Origin: JAUWKC01 sp035529895
GTDB lineage: Bacteria > Planctomycetota > Phycisphaerae > Sedimentisphaerales > Anaerobacaceae
Reading direction: 5' to 3'
Assembly (NCBI GenBank): GCA_035529895.1
Contig: DATKVV010000002.1
Span: 1 to 6,050, forward strand
DNA length: 6,050 bases
This document shows, piece after piece, positions 5,195 to 6,050 of the stretch (positions are counted from its first letter, which is position 1; each line of letters opens with the position of its first letter). Both the position numbers and the translations under genes were made by a program. Under the pieces are notes generated by a model. It saw only the letters and a program-made list of their open reading frames with translations. It did not search any database and was not told where the DNA came from.

Positions 5195-5343
5195 GATACT
5201 CGATTTGCCGGTAAACCGGCAGCGGTTTTGTGGAGAGCTTACAAATGGGCGGTTCCATACCCAGATACGGCTTCACGGGGGGCACACGATACCCGTTCAA
5301 AAACAAAACACACTTATCTTACAATTACTTGGAGGTCAGAACC
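5195..5343 (+). promoter_or_regulatory. Structured ~150-nt leader of unknown class
   Basis: Three local stems are visible: TGCCGG-TAAA-CCGGCA (5206-5221, perfect 6 bp with a tetraloop), TGGG/CCCA (5246-5249 with 5260-5263) and ACGGG/CCCGT (5275-5279 with 5292-5296). An A/C-rich single-stranded-looking stretch (5297-5330) then leads to the SD site. I could not match the leader to c-di-GMP, THF, cobalamin or other riboswitch consensus motifs that I know. It may be a regulatory leader or simply a stable 5' UTR. Confidence 0.35.
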
Positions 5344-5415
5344 ATGCCTAACAAAATTCCCATGTTGCTCCTGCTCTGGCTCGCTTTTTGGCTCCTCGGC
5401 TGCCCGCAGCCCTAG
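5344..5415 (+). CDS. 23-aa lipoprotein-like micropeptide (or truncated lipoprotein)
   Basis: The ATG at 5344 has GGAGG (5331-5335) 8 nt upstream, a near-ideal initiation site downstream of a TTGACA promoter. The product has a Lys at position 4, a hydrophobic core M-L-L-L-L-W-L-A-F-W (7-16) and a lipobox-like L-L-G-C with Cys20, followed only by P-Q-P and TAG. If lipidated at Cys20, the mature peptide would be four residues long. Amber TAG (5413-5415) is followed directly by ATG in the same frame, and reading through gives another 24 codons. The gene may thus be a lipoprotein interrupted by a nonsense mutation, a genuine lipopeptide, or an entericidin-like small lipoprotein. I cannot distinguish these from the sequence. 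A longer frame starting GTG 5230 has a poor SD site. Confidence 0.5.
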   Translation: MPNKIPMLLLLWLAFWLLGCPQP

Positions 5416-5490
5416 ATGGTGAGGTTCGAACACGTGTGGGATCAGGCAAACTCTACGATCTATGGCACGCCAATCACGTTCTACAAGTAG
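5416..5490 (+). CDS. 24-codon ORF in frame with the lipoprotein, separated by one amber codon
   Basis: This frame opens with ATG directly after the TAG of the preceding peptide and runs in the same phase to TAG at 5488-5490, itself followed directly by ATG (a five-codon frame ending TGA 5506-5508). The translation begins M-V-R-F-E-H-V-W-D-Q-A-N and ends T-P-I-T-F-Y-K. It has no SD site of its own, so translation would need reinitiation or amber readthrough. It most likely represents the mature part of a lipoprotein after an in-frame nonsense codon. I recognise no family. Confidence 0.25.
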   Translation: MVRFEHVWDQANSTIYGTPITFYK

Positions 5491-5507
5491 ATGTTGGGAG
5501 ATAGATG

Positions 5508-5561
5508 ATGAGAATTGAATCTGCTAAAGTAAACGCATGTGCTTGTTGTCGCTGTGATTAA
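5508..5561 (+). CDS. 17-aa peptide with Cys-rich tail
   Basis: The ATG at 5508 follows GGGAG (5496-5500) at the ideal 7-nt spacing. The ATG at 5505 is in the same frame and overlaps the TGA of the preceding five-codon frame, an ATGA junction that allows translational coupling. The peptide is MRIESAKVNACACCRCD: four Cys in the last seven residues, in the pattern C-A-C-C-R-C-D. Cys-rich tails can bind metals, form disulfides or be modified in RiPP pathways, but no modification enzyme, transporter or protease is visible in the window. It could equally be a leader peptide or a chance frame. The good SD site and composition are why it is listed. Confidence 0.35.
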   Translation: MRIESAKVNACACCRCD

Positions 5562-5605
5562 CGGGTACCGCTAAGTACTATAAGTATGGAATCAGGGGTG
5601 TTGTC

Positions 5606-5926
5606 ATGAAGCTTTATCAGAATTCGACAATAATTTTAGTCGCATGGTTTTGTCTATTGATTCCCAGTGAATCAAAAGCAAGAATCGCATGGGATAAGGA
5701 CCTCGTATTTGACGCAAATATGAATTCCACTCCGCTTGCTTCCTGTTCGAACAAGGATGGCGACGGGGTAATTGTGATGGCGGTCGAATGTCCCAAGGGG
5801 GCCTTTCCTGTGCGGGGCGGCGACTGCGTCTTGTGGAAAGTAGGGGCCGATGGAAAAACAACTCGTCTTCCACTGAGGAATGTCGAAGGAGACAAAGTCT
5901 GGACGAATGCTAAGAGCCTATCCTAA
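5606..5926 (+). pseudogene. Exported beta-propeller-like protein, 3' end apparently cut off by an insertion sequence
   Basis: The ATG at 5606 has AGGGG (5594-5598) 7 nt upstream. The 106-residue product starts with a signal peptide: K2, hydrophobic core S7-P20, likely cleavage after S-K-A (23-25). What follows looks like the first one or two strands sets of a BNR/beta-propeller-type protein: D-A-N-M-N-S-T-P-L-A, G-D-G-V-I-V-M-A-V-E and G-D-C-V-L-W-K-V-G-A-D-G-K-T. Then it stops abruptly after W-T-N-A-K. The last codons and TAA (5924-5926) lie in sequence that looks like an IS terminus beginning near 5914, so the native gene was probably much longer. No propeller protein could fold from this fragment. 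The family call is by general appearance and is uncertain. The gene, if expressed, would give a secreted fragment. Confidence 0.55.
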
Positions 5927-5944
5927 TAACCCTTGAATGGCCGA

Positions 5945-5950
5945 TATAAT
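5945..5950 (+). promoter_or_regulatory. Consensus -10 box of the transposase promoter
   Basis: TATAAT is a perfect -10 match. No good -35 is seen at 16 to 18 bp upstream (the sequence there is CCTAAT-like and lies in the presumed terminal repeat), so the promoter may be weak. Transcription would begin near 5957. Confidence 0.4.
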
Positions 5951-5971
5951 CAAAGGCGATGATGCCTTTGA
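5950..5971 (+). promoter_or_regulatory. Hairpin just upstream of the transposase ribosome site
   Basis: TCAAAGGC (5950-5957) and GCCTTTGA (5964-5971) form a perfect 8-bp stem with a GATGAT loop. The 3' arm touches AAGGA (5972-5976), the SD candidate 7 nt before the ATG at 5984. Such hairpins in IS elements are known to limit transposase translation from read-through transcripts; that role here is inferred. Confidence 0.5.
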
Positions 5972-5983
5972 AAGGATTCAGGG

Positions 5984-6050
5984 ATGAAAAAACGGAAAGC
6001 AAAGAATAGATACAGGATTTCAGACGAATTGTGGGAAAAGATCGAGCCGC
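5984..6050 (+). CDS. Transposase, IS5/IS4-type, N-terminal part
   Basis: The ATG at 5984 has AAGGA 7 nt upstream. The 22 visible codons read M-K-K-R-K-A-K-N-R-Y-R-I-S-D-E-L-W-E-K-I-E-P and continue past the window. A basic start followed by Y-R-I-S-D-E-x-W-E-x-I-x-P is characteristic of the N-terminal domain (DUF4096-like) of IS5-family DDE transposases. The catalytic DDE residues lie beyond the window, so activity cannot be judged. The gene sits 3' of the truncated exported-protein gene, and its element appears to have caused that truncation. Confidence 0.75.
   Translation, partial: MKKRKAKNRYRISDELWEKIEP

Larger units (their letters stand above)
5914..6050 (+). mobile_element. Left end of an IS5/IS4-type insertion sequence (partial)
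   Basis: The upstream protein loses its character at 5910-5913 (CTAA), where GAGCCTATCC begins. The element carries its own TATAAT box, a hairpin and a transposase start, and runs off the window. CTAA fits the YTAR target duplicated by some IS5-family groups, although the right end is not visible, so the boundary is inferred. Confidence 0.55.

Noticed and set aside
5230..5415. 61-codon frame from GTG 5230 including the lipoprotein-like peptide
   Set aside because: The SD site is poor, and this start would place the signal peptide internally. ATG 5344 with GGAGG at 8 nt is far better.
5412..5440. tRNA-like T-loop (GGTTCGAA)
   Set aside because: The loop is not closed by the required C at position 61, the flanks do not form a T-stem, and no acceptor or anticodon stem can be drawn.
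5604..5895. Minus-strand frames opposite the 5606-5926 gene
   Set aside because: They have no SD sites, and the plus-strand frame has a proper signal peptide and SD site.

Overview
The window looks like a stretch of a moderately GC-rich Gram-negative chromosome. I infer Planctomycetota, probably a Phycisphaerae/Sedimentisphaerales-type lineage. The reasons are an EF-G-like paralogue with a planctomycete-like G domain, a large Sec-exported protein combining a beta-sandwich with a HEAT-like region, a long repeat-rich intergenic stretch with A-tract repeats, and small exported proteins with good Shine-Dalgarno (SD) sites. No rRNA or other definitive taxon marker is present, so this is an inference.

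Layout, all convincing genes on the + strand. (1) 3-68: possible 3' end of an upstream gene. (2) 168-2289: promoter and an EF-G-like translational GTPase of 676 aa, with a GTG start at 259 set by a GGAGG site. (3) 2290-2702: intergenic region with a LacI-type palindrome (2477-2486), a perfect 10-bp-arm inverted repeat (2617-2639) and a -10 box (2652-2657). (4) 2703-4229: exported 508-aa protein of unknown function. (5) 4231-4460: frameshifted remnant of another gene. (6) 4461-5158: about 700 bp of non-coding, repeat-rich DNA. (7) 5159-5561: a TTGACA promoter whose spacer contains nine consecutive G, a ~150-nt leader able to form hairpins, a 23-aa lipoprotein-like peptide, a second short ORF separated from it by one amber codon, and a 17-aa peptide with a Cys-rich tail. 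(8) 5606-5926: exported protein that appears cut off by an insertion sequence. (9) about 5914-6050: left end and transposase start of an IS5/IS4-type element running off the window.

The genes do not form one recognisable pathway. The EF-G paralogue and the 508-aa exported protein each seem to have their own promoter. The most unusual part is 5114-5561: curved-DNA-like T-tracts, a promoter with a potentially phase-variable G9 spacer, a structured leader and very short ORFs with near-ideal SD sites. It could be a regulated small-peptide locus, or the decayed head of a lipoprotein gene; the sequence alone does not decide. A 17-bp element (16/17 identical) occurs both here and at the promoter of the 508-aa protein, which may link the two in regulation.
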